Shown: positions 28,611-36,823 of the stretch, in pieces
How positions within the stretch are numbered: the stretch's first letter is position 1
Layout of the letters: each line of letters starts with the position of its first letter
NCBI RefSeq assembly: GCF_016745395.1
Contig: NZ_JAERVJ010000001.1
Location: forward strand, 186,001-250,000
Length of the DNA stretch: 64,000 nucleotides
Source: Methylocystis sp. Sn-Cys
GTDB lineage: Bacteria; Pseudomonadota; Alphaproteobacteria; Rhizobiales; Beijerinckiaceae
Direction: 5' to 3'
Program-made: the position numbers and the translations under genes
Notes under the pieces: generated by a model
Database searches by the model: none
Told to the model about the DNA's origin: nothing
The model's input: only the letters and a program-made list of their open reading frames with translations

Positions 28611-29639
28611 TCAGCCATTTTGTGCTTGCGCGACGTCGACGACGATCTTTCCGAAGGGCCCGCGCGCCAGATGGGCGAGAGCCTCGGGCAGCGCGTCGAA
28701 GGGGTAGCGCCGGTCGATCACGGGCTGCAGGCCGATCGTCTCGACCGCCGCAACGAAATCCTCGGTGGCGCGGCGATGGCCGACGAAAACGCCCCTGATA
28801 ACAAGTTGCTTGAGCATGAGGGGAAGCGCTGGCGCCGTGAGGTCGAGGCCCTCTATGATGCCGATGATCGAAATCTGGCCGCCGACGGCGGCCGCCTCCA
28901 CGGACTTGCGGAGATTTGCCCCGCCGGCGATTTCGAGGATGTGGTCGGCCCCGCGCCCGTTGGTGGCCTCGATCACCGCCTTCGCCCAATCGCCAGCGGT
29001 GCGATTGACGCCGATGTCGGCGCCGAGCGCCTTGGCCCGTTCGAGCTTGCCGTCGTCGCTGGAGGTGACGATCACCCTTGCGCCATGCGCCCGCGCGATC
29101 TGCACGCCGAATAGCGCGACGCCGCCCGTGCCCTGCACGAGGACGGTCTGACCGGCGCGAAGCCGCCCCGCTTCGACCAGCGCGGTCCAGGCGGTGACGC
29201 CGGCGACCGGCAGCGTGCTCGCCTGCGCGTCGGAGAGGCTCCGCGGCGCCCGGAGCAGCCAATCGGCGGGCAGAGCGACGAACTCCGCCAGCACGCCCGG
29301 CAGCGGCCCGCCCATGGTCGTCGTATAGGGCCGCGCCGCCGACCCCGGCGGCAGCCCGTCGATCCAACCGGGCACGTAGCTCGATATGACGCGGTCGCCG
29401 ACGCTGAAACGCGTGACGCCGGCGCCGCAGGACGCCACCCTCCCGGCGAAATCAGAACCGGGCGTGAAGGGAAAGTCGAAGCCGCCGCCGAACTTTCCGT
29501 CGATGACGAGCTGGTCGCGATAATTCAGGGAAACATTCGCGACCTGAACCAGCACGTCGCCGGGGCCCGGCTCGGGGCGGGCCAATTCAACGAGCTTCAG
29601 ATTATCGCGGCCGAAAGAATCGATCGTCCAAGCCTTCAT
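28611..29639 (-). CDS. Zinc-independent MDR oxidoreductase
   Basis: A 342-residue NAD(P)-dependent member of the medium-chain dehydrogenase/reductase superfamily, quinone-oxidoreductase-like branch. Marks are LNYRDQLVIDGKFG, TPGSDFAGRV and the Rossmann motif QGTGGVALFGVQIA. The Cys/His ligands of the catalytic and structural zinc sites of true alcohol dehydrogenases are absent. The substrate is not predictable. It faces a LysR-type gene across 277 bp, an arrangement in which the regulator usually controls the oxidoreductase, but that regulator is frameshifted and a repeat has entered the intergenic region. Confidence 0.85.
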   Translation of the reverse strand: MKAWTIDSFGRDNLKLVELARPEPGPGDVLVQVANVSLNYRDQLVIDGKFGGGFDFPFTPGSDFAGRVASCGAGVTRFSVGDRVISSYVPGWIDGLPPGSAARPYTTTMGGPLPGVLAEFVALPADWLLRAPRSLSDAQASTLPVAGVTAWTALVEAGRLRAGQTVLVQGTGGVALFGVQIARAHGARVIVTSSDDGKLERAKALGADIGVNRTAGDWAKAVIEATNGRGADHILEIAGGANLRKSVEAAAVGGQISIIGIIEGLDLTAPALPLMLKQLVIRGVFVGHRRATEDFVAAVETIGLQPVIDRRYPFDALPEALAHLARGPFGKIVVDVAQAQNG

Positions 29640-29734
29640 TCCAATGCTCCTGTCTCGATGCGGAGCTGGAACGATAAATGCGCTAAAGGGCTACAGTTGC
29701 GCTGATTGCCCTGCATATTGTATCGTTTTGAGAG

Positions 29735-29905
29735 CCAATGATACGAGATCCGTTTGATCGGTTCAGTGTCATTCCCGACGCTCGCGGAGCGAGCGAGCGG
29801 GAATCCAGAGCAAAATCAGCGTTTCTGTGGCTCTGGATTCCCGGTCGGGCTTTCAGCCCGCTGGGAATGACACGCCCCAACGCGAGCTGTTCAACCGGAA
29901 ATGGA
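29735..29905. repeat. Interspersed repeat family A, copy 2 (full length)
   Basis: Core GTCATTCCC...GGGAATGAC at 29768-29871 with the long outer flanks also seen near 15.9 and 62.5 kb (GATACGAGATCCGTTTGAT on the left). It fills most of the divergent region between the oxidoreductase and the LysR gene, and its right edge reaches to within a few bases of the LysR ribosome site. Confidence 0.8.
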
Positions 29906-29916
29906 ATGAGGCGCTG

Positions 29917-30815
29917 ATGGACCGTCTCAGCCTCACGTCAATTTTCCTGGCTTGCGCGGAGGCGGGCGGTTTTTCGGCCGCCGGCCGGGCGCTCAACCTA
30001 TCGCGATCCTCGGTGGGCAAAGCCATCGCGCGGCTCGAGGCGCAGCTCGGGGTTCGCCTCTTCCATCGCACCACGCGCAGCCAAAGCCTGACGGAAGACG
30101 GCCAGCTTTACTATGAGCACGCGCGGCGCGCGATGGCCGAGCTCGATGCGGCGCGAGGCGTAATGGCCTCGGGCCGGCGGGAGCCGGCGGGCGTCCTGCG
30201 GGTCACGGCGCCTGTCTGCCTTGGCCGCCACTGCATTGCGCCATTGCTCTTGAGATTTGCGGCGGCGCATCCGCGCCTCGAGCTCGCGATCTCCTTCTCC
30301 GACCGGCCCGTCGATCTGATCGAGGAAGGCTATGATCTTGCGGTCCGCATCGCCGCGAGTCTGGATTCGACCGGCGTCGCCGGCCGGCGCCTCGGCGCGC
30401 AGAGGATGACAATTTGCGCCGCGCCCGACTATCTGGCGCGGCGCGGCGCGCCGGCGACGCCGGCCGATCTCGAAAACCACGATCGCTGATCTACACGCGC
30501 GCCAACGCCATGCGCCATTGGCGCTTTCCCGGCGCCTGCGGGCGCGTCCCCGCTTTCGCGACAACGGCCCGCGCGCGTTTCGACGATCTCGACGCGCTTG
30601 CCAGCGCCGCCGTCATGGGGTTCGGCCTGGCCTGGCTCCCATCTTATCTGGCGAAGAAGTGGCTGGAGACCGGCGCTCTGGTCGAGGTGATGCCAAACGA
30701 GCCGCCCGTCATGTTCGACATCATGCTGCTCTGGCCGCAAGGGCCGCAAATGCCGATGCGCGTCAGGCGGGCAATCGACTTTCTCGTCGCGGAGGCGCCC
30801 GCCGTCCTGGGTTAA
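29917..30815 (+). pseudogene. LysR-family regulator interrupted by one frameshift
   Basis: A LysR-type regulator of about 299 residues if the two frames are joined. The first frame gives the winged HTH (IFLACAEAGGFSAAGRALNL, SRSSVGKAIARLEAQLGVRLF) and most of the effector domain (LRVTAPVCLGRHCIAPLL). It stops at 30487 after DLENHDR. The other frame continues without a gap with LIYTRANAMRHWRFPGA and ends normally in a C-terminal effector subdomain. One base seems to be missing at about 30484-30486. GAGG lies six bases before the ATG. Truncation would remove about a third of the effector-binding domain, but DNA binding might persist. Confidence 0.85.
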
Positions 30816-30817
30816 GG

Positions 30818-31198
30818 CTAGTTGCCCCTATAAACGCAGCCTTCGAAACAGCTATCGCGGAAAATGCCGATCTCGCAGAGGCCGGGGAGCGCGGGCGCGA
30901 GGTCGCGCCAGATATAAAGGCACAGGTTTTCGAGCGTCGGCTTGCCGAGACCTTCCAGATCATTGAGGAAGGAATGGTCGAGCTTCTCGCGCAGCTCGGC
31001 GAGCCGGCGGCCGAGCTTGCCGAGGTCCATGACCCATTGCTCCTCGCCATGGCGCTCGCCGCGCAGGGTCACGCGGACGCGGAAGGAGTGCCCGTGGAGG
31101 TTGCGGTATTTGCCGCCGTCCTTCGCCTCGGGGTCGTAGAGGGCGTGCGCCGCCTCGAAATAGAATTCGCGGAAGACCTCGAAACTCGCCACCGTCAC
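30818..31198 (-). CDS. queD: QueD/6-pyruvoyltetrahydropterin synthase family protein
   Basis: A 126-residue member of the QueD family, which makes 6-carboxytetrahydropterin from dihydroneopterin triphosphate, the first queuosine-pathway step after GTP cyclohydrolase. The zinc His are in FEAAH and LHGHSF, Asp-His of the relay in KLDHSFLND, and the C-terminal Glu/Cys region reads FEGCVYRG. The catalytic Cys found four residues before the HGH motif in E. coli QueD (KCGRLHGH) is Tyr here (KYRNLHGH). It overlaps queE by four bases, so a role in 7-deazaguanine synthesis is well supported by context, but the mechanism may differ. Confidence 0.85.
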   Translation of the reverse strand: MTVASFEVFREFYFEAAHALYDPEAKDGGKYRNLHGHSFRVRVTLRGERHGEEQWVMDLGKLGRRLAELREKLDHSFLNDLEGLGKPTLENLCLYIWRDLAPALPGLCEIGIFRDSCFEGCVYRGN

Positions 31199-31827
31199 TT
31201 CACCCCGATCATTTTGTGCGTCTGCAGCGACAGCCGCCAGCGCGGATGAGCGAGGCAGTAGTCGACCGCGGCCCTCGTATTGCGCAGAATCTCCGGGCCG
31301 TCCATGGGCTGCAACAGAAAATGCCGGAAGTCGAGGCTTTCATATAGAGCCGGATCGGCTCCTTCCTGCGGATAGACGAGCTTCAATTCGTCTCCGCGCG
31401 TCTGCGCGAGCGTCGTTCCGGCTTTGGGGGAGACGCAAATCCAGTCCAAACCGGGCGTTGCGGGGAGCGTCCCATTGGTTTCGACCGCGATCTCGAACCC
31501 CTCGGCGTGCAGCGCGTCCACGAGAGCCGCGTCGATTTGAAGCATGGGTTCGCCGCCGGTCAGCACGGCGAACCGCCCCTCGCGGCCCGGCCCCCAAAGC
31601 GCGGCAAGATGCGCGGCGAGCGCCTGGGCGTCGCCGAATTTCGCCCCGCCCTCGCCGCCCGTCCCGATGAAATCCGTATCGCAAAAACGGCATTGCGCCG
31701 CGGCGCGATCCTGCTCCCGTCCGCTCCACAGGTTGCACCCTGCGAAGCGGCAGAAGACGGCGGCGCGGCCCGCGTGCCGTCCCTCGCCCTGCAGCGTCTT
31801 GAAAGCTTCCTTGACCGCGTAGACCAC
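31195..31827 (-). CDS. queE: 7-carboxy-7-deazaguanine synthase
   Basis: Radical-SAM enzyme contracting 6-carboxytetrahydropterin to 7-carboxy-7-deazaguanine. The 210-residue protein shows the QueE-specific long cluster motif, with the first Cys in FCRFAGCNLWSG and the last two in QCRFCDT. LTGGEPMLQ is the SAM-binding GGE motif and AVETNGTLP is also typical. It is the upstream gene of a queE-queD pair. The remaining genes queC and queF are not in the window. Confidence 0.93.
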   Translation of the reverse strand: MVYAVKEAFKTLQGEGRHAGRAAVFCRFAGCNLWSGREQDRAAAQCRFCDTDFIGTGGEGGAKFGDAQALAAHLAALWGPGREGRFAVLTGGEPMLQIDAALVDALHAEGFEIAVETNGTLPATPGLDWICVSPKAGTTLAQTRGDELKLVYPQEGADPALYESLDFRHFLLQPMDGPEILRNTRAAVDYCLAHPRWRLSLQTHKMIGVK

Positions 31828-31843
31828 CGGCTTTCCGTCCTAC

Positions 31844-32221
31844 TCAGCCCTTCTGCGGCAGCGCATCGTCCTTGTCCTTCTGCTCCGGCGGCTGGGGGCT
31901 GGGGTCGAGGCTGCGGATGTAGCTCGTGATGTCGTCGATCTCCCTGCGCGAGAGATGCATATCCGGCATCGGCGGGTGCGGGTCGATGAGGAAATTGCCG
32001 ATTTGCTTTTTGTCGGCGCGCCGCTTGGCGATGTCGAAAAAGGAGGGCGCGTCGGCGACCGCCGTCGTCTGATCGCCGGAGACGACATGGCAGCTCGCGC
32101 ACCAGCGCTTGGCGATGACCGCGCCCTTTTGCGCATCTCCGGCGGCGAGAGCGGGCGCAGCGAAAAGCGCGGCGCTCGCAGCAAGGCTGATGAAGACGGG
32201 GGCGCGTGAATATGATGCCAT
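31844..32221 (-). CDS. Small periplasmic class I cytochrome c
   Basis: A 125-residue mono-heme cytochrome. An N-terminal Sec signal ends near residue 26 (ALFAAPALAAGD). The heme motif CASCH follows directly, and the axial Met is probably in PMPDMHLS. The C-terminal tail after residue 105 is charged and proline-rich. I chose the ATG preceded by AAGGA rather than the open frame upstream, because only this start gives a proper signal peptide. It likely shuttles electrons in the periplasm; the partner is not indicated by neighbours, as the que genes downstream are unrelated. Confidence 0.85.
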   Translation of the reverse strand: MASYSRAPVFISLAASAALFAAPALAAGDAQKGAVIAKRWCASCHVVSGDQTTAVADAPSFFDIAKRRADKKQIGNFLIDPHPPMPDMHLSRREIDDITSYIRSLDPSPQPPEQKDKDDALPQKG

Positions 32222-32651
32222 GCGTCGGTCCTTATGCGCGGGGCCGGGGCCCTGATTCGCCCCATCGGCCGCTGGGGATGTAAGCACAACTCCCAAGGGG
32301 CGAGAAACGCACAGCGTTAATCTCTCGGTAGGATTCGGGCCGAATGGCAGGGCCCAAGCCTGCCGCCTGCTGCAATTTTGCAACAGTAGTTGTGTTGTTG
32401 TTGCAACAGGCGCCGAAGATTAGATTTAACAGCCGCGAACATGGCTCAGAAGCCCCTTTTCAGCCATAAAAGCTGAGATAAGCTCCCCCCTGTCACTTGC
32501 TCCTCCAAGACGCGGGAAGACACCTTCGGCGGCGACCTCGCCCCGTGGGCGCGCTCTCCTATTTTTCGTTGCGCGTCGAGGATGCCGGCCGGTGCGTGTG
32601 TCGCGTTCAGGCGCCGGCTTTGGCGTCTCGGGTCGAGGAAGTCGGATAATT
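32222..32651. other. Intergenic region between divergent cytochrome c and ExoR-like genes
   Basis: About 430 bp with no supported gene. It contains two TTGCAACA boxes (32378 and 32401); the second extends to the perfect palindrome TGTTGCAACA at 32399-32408, preceded by a TGT-TGT-TG run. These may form an operator or promoter for one or both neighbours. Confidence 0.45.
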
Positions 32652-33542
32652 ATGGTCGGATCCGCGCAAAAATATTTTACTCTCGCCGCACCGCAAACGA
32701 CAAAGCGTGTGGCGCTTCCGCTCGGCCTCTTCGCGGCGAGCTTCGCCATGCTCGTGACCGCCTTCGTCGCCCCCGCCCCGGCGCTCGACGCCCCCTCCGC
32801 GCGCGCGCCGGAGACAACGCCGCTTCCCATCTTCAAGAATCCCCGCGCCGCTCTGCGCGCCGGGCTGGAGAGCTATCACGCCGGCGACGCGGCCACCTCG
32901 GTCGCCGCGCTGCGCTACGCCGCCGAAGGCGGCGAGCCGCTGGCGCAGTGGAAGCTCGGCCGGATGTACGCCGACGGCGACGGCGTCAACCGCGACGACG
33001 CCAAGGCTTACGACTATTTCTCGAAGATCGTCGACCATTTCGCCGAGGAGGAGCCGGACCCGCGCGAGCGCTCCATGGCGGCGAACGCCTTTGTGGCGGT
33101 CGGCCTCTATCTGCGCGACGGCCTGACCTCGGCCAAGATCGAGCCCGATCTCGACCGCGCCTTTGATCTCTTCCGCTACGCGGCGACCTATTTCCGCAAC
33201 GCCGACGCGCAGTTTTATCTCGCCCGCATGTATCTCGACGGCGCAGGCGTGAAGAAAGACATGCGGCAGGGCGTCAATTGGCTCGAGCTTGCCGCGCGCA
33301 AAGGCCATGCGCAAGCGCAAGCCATGCTTGGCCGATTGATGTTCAACGGCGAGGCGGGCGGCGGCGCGCAGAAAGCGCGCGGACTGATGTATTTGACGCT
33401 CGCCCGCGACGCTGCGGCGGGCGGCGGGGTCAACGAGCAATGGATCGTCGACTCGCACGCAAAGGCGCTGGCGACCGCCAACGAGGCGGAACGCAAAGCC
33501 GCCGTCGCTTTGCTCGAAGACTATCTGCGCGAGCGGAACTAA
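32652..33542 (+). CDS. ExoR-like periplasmic Sel1-repeat protein
   Basis: A 296-residue exported protein with a hydrophobic N-terminal segment (about residues 20-42) followed by Sel1-type repeats: YAAEGGEPLAQWKLGRMYA, YAATYFRNADAQFYLARMYL and LAARKGHAQAQAMLGRLMF. Overall organisation resembles ExoR of Sinorhizobium, a periplasmic inhibitor of the ExoS-ChvI two-component system that controls exopolysaccharide and motility. Neither exoS nor chvI is in the window, so the name is only a likeness. The ATG giving MVGSAQK is preferred because it places the signal sequence at the N-terminus. Confidence 0.72.
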   Translation: MVGSAQKYFTLAAPQTTKRVALPLGLFAASFAMLVTAFVAPAPALDAPSARAPETTPLPIFKNPRAALRAGLESYHAGDAATSVAALRYAAEGGEPLAQWKLGRMYADGDGVNRDDAKAYDYFSKIVDHFAEEEPDPRERSMAANAFVAVGLYLRDGLTSAKIEPDLDRAFDLFRYAATYFRNADAQFYLARMYLDGAGVKKDMRQGVNWLELAARKGHAQAQAMLGRLMFNGEAGGGAQKARGLMYLTLARDAAAGGGVNEQWIVDSHAKALATANEAERKAAVALLEDYLRERN

Positions 33543-33554
33543 TTGAGCGCCCGC

Positions 33555-33635
33555 CGTCATTGCGAGGAGCGAAGCGACGAAGCAATCCAGAGCCGTGTGG
33601 CGGCCCTGGATTGCTTCGCTTCGCTCGCAATGACG
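33555..33635. repeat. Interspersed repeat family B, copy 3
   Basis: CGTCATTGCGAGGAGCGAAG at the left, GCTCGCAATGACG at the right and AATCCAGAGC/GCCCTGGATT inside. It lies between the 3' ends of the ExoR-like gene and the Blh gene. Confidence 0.85.
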
Positions 33636-33656
33636 GCGAGGCCTATTCGTGTGAGG

Positions 33657-34538
33657 CTACTCCTCGGACGCTGCGGCGCCTTTGAATTTTACCGGGACAA
33701 GGAGCCGGCGGACGCCGTCCGGTCCCGGCGGCGGGAAGCGGCCGGCGCGGATATTCACTTGGATGGATGGCAGCAGAAGACGGGGCGCCGCTAGCGCCTG
33801 ATCCCGCTTCTGGCGGTCTGCGACGAACTCATCTTCACTCACCCCTTCCTTTATCTGCACGTTTTTCGCGCGCTCCTCGGCGACCGTCGCCTCCCAACGA
33901 TAGAAATCACGGCCGGGCGCTTTGTAGTCGTGGCACATGAAAAGGCGCGTCTGCGGCGGCAGGGCCAGCAGGCGGCGGATCGACCGGTAAAGCGCCCGCG
34001 CGTCTCCCCCCGGGAAATCAGCGCGGGCGGTTCCGTAATCCGGCATGAACAGCGTATCCCCGACAAAGACGGCGTCGCCGATCTTGTAGGAGACGCAGGC
34101 GGGCGTATGCCCCGGCGTATACAAGACCTCTATGTCGATCTCGCCGAGCGGCAGGCGCTCGCCGTCCTTGAACAGCCGGTCGAAGTCGCGGCCCGCGGGC
34201 GCGATGTCGTCAGCCAAAAATACTGGGCGGAATATGTCCTGGACCTCGATGATATGCTCGCCGATGCCGACTTGCGAGTCGGTGGCGGCTTTCACTATTG
34301 GCGCGGCCGAGAGATGGTCGGCATGTGCATGGGTTTCGAGAACCCACGCGATCGTCAGCCCTTCTTCGCGCGCGACGGATAAAACGGTTTCGATCCCGCG
34401 TGTGTCGGCAATGCCCCCGCCCGGCTCGAAATCGAGCACGGGGTCGATAATCGCGGCCGTCTTGGTCGCTGGATCGGACACGAGATAGGTGATGGTAAAG
34501 GTGGCTTCGTCGAAGAACCCCCTGATCGTCGCCGACAT
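33657..34538 (-). CDS. blh: Blh/persulfide-dioxygenase-like metallo-beta-lactamase-fold hydrolase
   Basis: A 293-residue MBL-fold protein. The metal motif is THAHADHL, with further ligands in TPGHTPACVSY and GDTLF, and MCHDY near the C-terminal third, as in the glyoxalase-II/ETHE1 branch. Blh proteins of this kind accompany BigR in Agrobacterium and Xylella and act on glutathione persulfide or related sulfane sulfur. It is divergent from a TauE exporter across 92 bp that contains the shared sulfide-regulon motif. The ATG giving MSATIRGFF is the family start. No rhodanese domain is fused; a separate rhodanese lies near 49.7 kb. Confidence 0.82.
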   Translation of the reverse strand: MSATIRGFFDEATFTITYLVSDPATKTAAIIDPVLDFEPGGGIADTRGIETVLSVAREEGLTIAWVLETHAHADHLSAAPIVKAATDSQVGIGEHIIEVQDIFRPVFLADDIAPAGRDFDRLFKDGERLPLGEIDIEVLYTPGHTPACVSYKIGDAVFVGDTLFMPDYGTARADFPGGDARALYRSIRRLLALPPQTRLFMCHDYKAPGRDFYRWEATVAEERAKNVQIKEGVSEDEFVADRQKRDQALAAPRLLLPSIQVNIRAGRFPPPGPDGVRRLLVPVKFKGAAASEE

Positions 34539-34572
34539 GTTTTCTCTCCGTCGCGCGCTTGCTTGCCGCAAG

Positions 34573-34597
34573 CATATATGCGAACTATCTAAATAAG
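34573..34597. promoter_or_regulatory. Candidate sulfide-regulon operator, blh/tauE site
   Basis: Reads CATATATGCGAACTATCTAA followed by ATAAG, one of four sites aligning without gaps (others at 43255, 44582 and 44950). On the blh strand it overlaps a possible promoter TTGCTT-16 bp-TATATG. It could serve both divergent genes. Confidence 0.6.
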
Positions 34598-34630
34598 CAA
34601 TATCTAATGTTGTGATCCAGAGGATCGCCG

Positions 34631-35419
34631 ATGCTGACGCCGTTTGTGATGAAACTTGCCGCCGGCGCGCTCTCCGGCGTCTTCGTCGGCTTTACGCTCG
34701 GACTCATCGGCGGCGGCGGCTCGGTTCTCGCCGTGCCGCTTCTCGTCTATTTCGTCGGCGTGCCGGAGCCTCATATCGCCATCGGCACGAGCTCTGTCGC
34801 TGTGTCGGTCAACGCCGTCTTCAACCTCGTCAACCACGCCCGATCGGGCGCGATCAAATGGCGTTGCGCCTCGGTCTTCGCCCTTTTCGGCGCGTTCGGC
34901 GCCTTTGGCGGCTCGAGCCTCGGCAAGCTCATCAATGGCGAGAAGCTGCTCGCCCTCTTCGGGCTTTTGATGCTTGTCGTCGGCGCGCTGATGTTCCTGA
35001 ACCGACGCGGGCAGGGCCATCCCCAGGTGCGGCTGAGCCGCGAGAATTTCCCGCGCCTCGCCGCAACGGGCGCCGCGACCGGCGCGCTTTCCGGGTTCTT
35101 CGGCGTCGGCGGCGGCTTTCTGATCGTTCCGGCCCTGATGTTCGCGGCCAATCTGCCGATCCTCAACGCGATCGGCTCCTCGCTTGTTTCGGTCACGGCC
35201 TTCGGCGTAACGACGGCGGCTAACTATGCGGTCTCCGGTCTGGTCGACTGGGCGCTCGCGGGCGCGATCCTCGGCGGCGGCGTCATCGGCGGCATGATCG
35301 GCGCGGCGACCGCGCGCCGCCTTTCCGCCCAGCGCGGCACGCTGGCGACAGCCTTCGCCGGGATCGTCGTCACTGTCGCGCTTTATGTTATCTGGCGGTC
35401 GGTCGGGTCGCTGGCCTGA
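34631..35419 (+). CDS. TauE/SafE-family anion exporter
   Basis: A 262-residue inner-membrane protein with about eight hydrophobic segments arranged as two related halves. Family glycine motifs are GLIGGGGSVLAVPLLVYFVG in the first half and GFFGVGGGFLIVPALM in the second. Members export sulfite or other organosulfur anions. Divergent from the persulfide-related blh gene and sharing its control region, it probably removes sulfite produced by persulfide oxidation. The stop abuts the stop of the convergent exonuclease gene. Confidence 0.85.
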   Translation: MLTPFVMKLAAGALSGVFVGFTLGLIGGGGSVLAVPLLVYFVGVPEPHIAIGTSSVAVSVNAVFNLVNHARSGAIKWRCASVFALFGAFGAFGGSSLGKLINGEKLLALFGLLMLVVGALMFLNRRGQGHPQVRLSRENFPRLAATGAATGALSGFFGVGGGFLIVPALMFAANLPILNAIGSSLVSVTAFGVTTAANYAVSGLVDWALAGAILGGGVIGGMIGAATARRLSAQRGTLATAFAGIVVTVALYVIWRSVGSLA

Positions 35420-36199
35420 TCAGCCGAGCTGAGCAAATATCGCCACATGGTCGGAGGGCTTCTCCCCGGCCCGCATCGCCTTGACGATCTCCACCCCCTC
35501 GAGCCGGTCGGCGGCCTGCGGCGAGAGCAGCAGATGGTCGATGCGGATACCCTTGTTCTTCTGCCAGGCGCCCGCCTGATAATCCCAGAAGGTATAAAGC
35601 CCGGCGCCATCGGTGACGGCGCGCAGCGCATCCGCATAGCCGAGGTTCAGGAGCCGCCGATAGGCCTTTCGGCTCTGCGGCAGGAACAGCGCGTCGCTGG
35701 CCCAGGCGGCCGGGTCGTGGACGTCGCAAGGCTCCGGGATGATGTTGTAATCGCCCGCGAGCACCGTCGCCTCCTCGAGCTGCAGGAGCGCAGCCGCGTG
35801 GCGCGTCAGCGCCTCCATGAAGGCGAGCTTATAGTCGTATTTGGGCGTGTCCGCGGGATTGCCGTTGGGCGCATAAATGCTCGCGACGCGCAGGGCCCCG
35901 CCATCGTGCGAGATCACGGCCTCGATGTAGCGCGATTGCCCCTCATGATCGAAATCGGGCAGGCCGACGCGCGATTCCTCGATCGGATGTTTGGAGAGGA
36001 TCGCCACCCCGTTGAAGGTCTTCTGCCCATGCAGAATGACATTATAGCCCGCGTCTTCGACCTCCATGCGCGGGAAGGCGCTCTCCTCGCATTTGAGCTC
36101 CTGCAGGCAGAGGACGTCCGGCGCGGTCTCCTTCAAAAATGCCAAGAGCGGCATGAGCCGCTGCCGGACGGAATTCACGTTCCAGGTCGCGATGCGCAA
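35420..36199 (-). CDS. xthA: Exodeoxyribonuclease III
   Basis: AP endonuclease/3'-5' exonuclease of base-excision repair, 259 residues. Motifs of the family are WNVNSVRQR, LQELK (metal Glu), the SIYAPNG loop, GDYNIIPE, and the closing DHLLLS and SDHVAI with the catalytic His. The start is a TTG: AGGAG lies seven bases upstream and the protein then begins at the conserved (M)RIATWNV; no ATG is available nearby without a long non-conserved extension. It is the last gene of a same-strand run behind a cytochrome-like gene, with a 40-bp gap. Confidence 0.92.
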   Translation of the reverse strand: MRIATWNVNSVRQRLMPLLAFLKETAPDVLCLQELKCEESAFPRMEVEDAGYNVILHGQKTFNGVAILSKHPIEESRVGLPDFDHEGQSRYIEAVISHDGGALRVASIYAPNGNPADTPKYDYKLAFMEALTRHAAALLQLEEATVLAGDYNIIPEPCDVHDPAAWASDALFLPQSRKAYRRLLNLGYADALRAVTDGAGLYTFWDYQAGAWQKNKGIRIDHLLLSPQAADRLEGVEIVKAMRAGEKPSDHVAIFAQLG

Positions 36200-36239
36200 G
36201 AAAGACTCCTGATAGAGCGCGGCGGGCCCGCTCGTTCGG

Positions 36240-36758
36240 TCACTGCAGCCGATAGGCGGCGTGACAGGCGTTACAGGCTTGCACGACCTGGCTAAGCTCG
36301 GCAAGCGCCGGACGCGGATCGCCGCCCTGCTTCAACTTTGCCGCCTCTTCGGCAAATTTCGTCGCCTGCGCATGCATGGCCATGCCGAGCCCCTGCATGG
36401 CTTCCGGCATATGGCTCGCCATCATCATCGGCATCTCGCCGAGGCCGCCCGACTTTGCATTCGGCTTGCAGGCGGCCGAGCCCGGCGAGCCCATGCCGAG
36501 ATGCGTCTCGGCGATTTTCGCCGCGCCCTCGCCGTCGCTTTTGGCGAGCGCCGCGAGAATGTCCGCGACCGCCTGCTGATGGCCGCGCATATTCGTGAGC
36601 ATATGCGCCTTCATCGGCGGCGGCATGTCGACCTCGATGCGCGAGTCCGTCGCCATCTTGGACATCATCTGCATGTGATCGTGATGGTCCTGCGCCATGG
36701 CGCCAACGGCGAGAAGCGACAGGCCGCAAATCATCGCAACAGGGAATAGAACCCGCAT
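36240..36758 (-). CDS. Exported cytochrome c'/c556-like protein
   Basis: A 172-residue protein with a signal peptide (cleavage likely after VGAMAQ near residue 22). The single heme motif CNACH lies at the very C-terminus, followed by AAYRL, the arrangement of four-helix cytochromes c' and c556. The mature N-terminus is rich in Met and His (DHHDHMQMMSKM and further Met clusters), which is unusual and recalls copper-binding periplasmic proteins. It lies 65 bp behind a copper/cupredoxin membrane fusion gene, so a role in copper or redox handling is a reasonable guess. Confidence 0.72.
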   Translation of the reverse strand: MRVLFPVAMICGLSLLAVGAMAQDHHDHMQMMSKMATDSRIEVDMPPPMKAHMLTNMRGHQQAVADILAALAKSDGEGAAKIAETHLGMGSPGSAACKPNAKSGGLGEMPMMMASHMPEAMQGLGMAMHAQATKFAEEAAKLKQGGDPRPALAELSQVVQACNACHAAYRLQ

Positions 36759-36823
36759 CTCTTTCTCCCCACTCGAATGGCTGAGCCTAGCGCGCTTTCT
36801 CCAAGACCCGCCAGAGCAAATCG

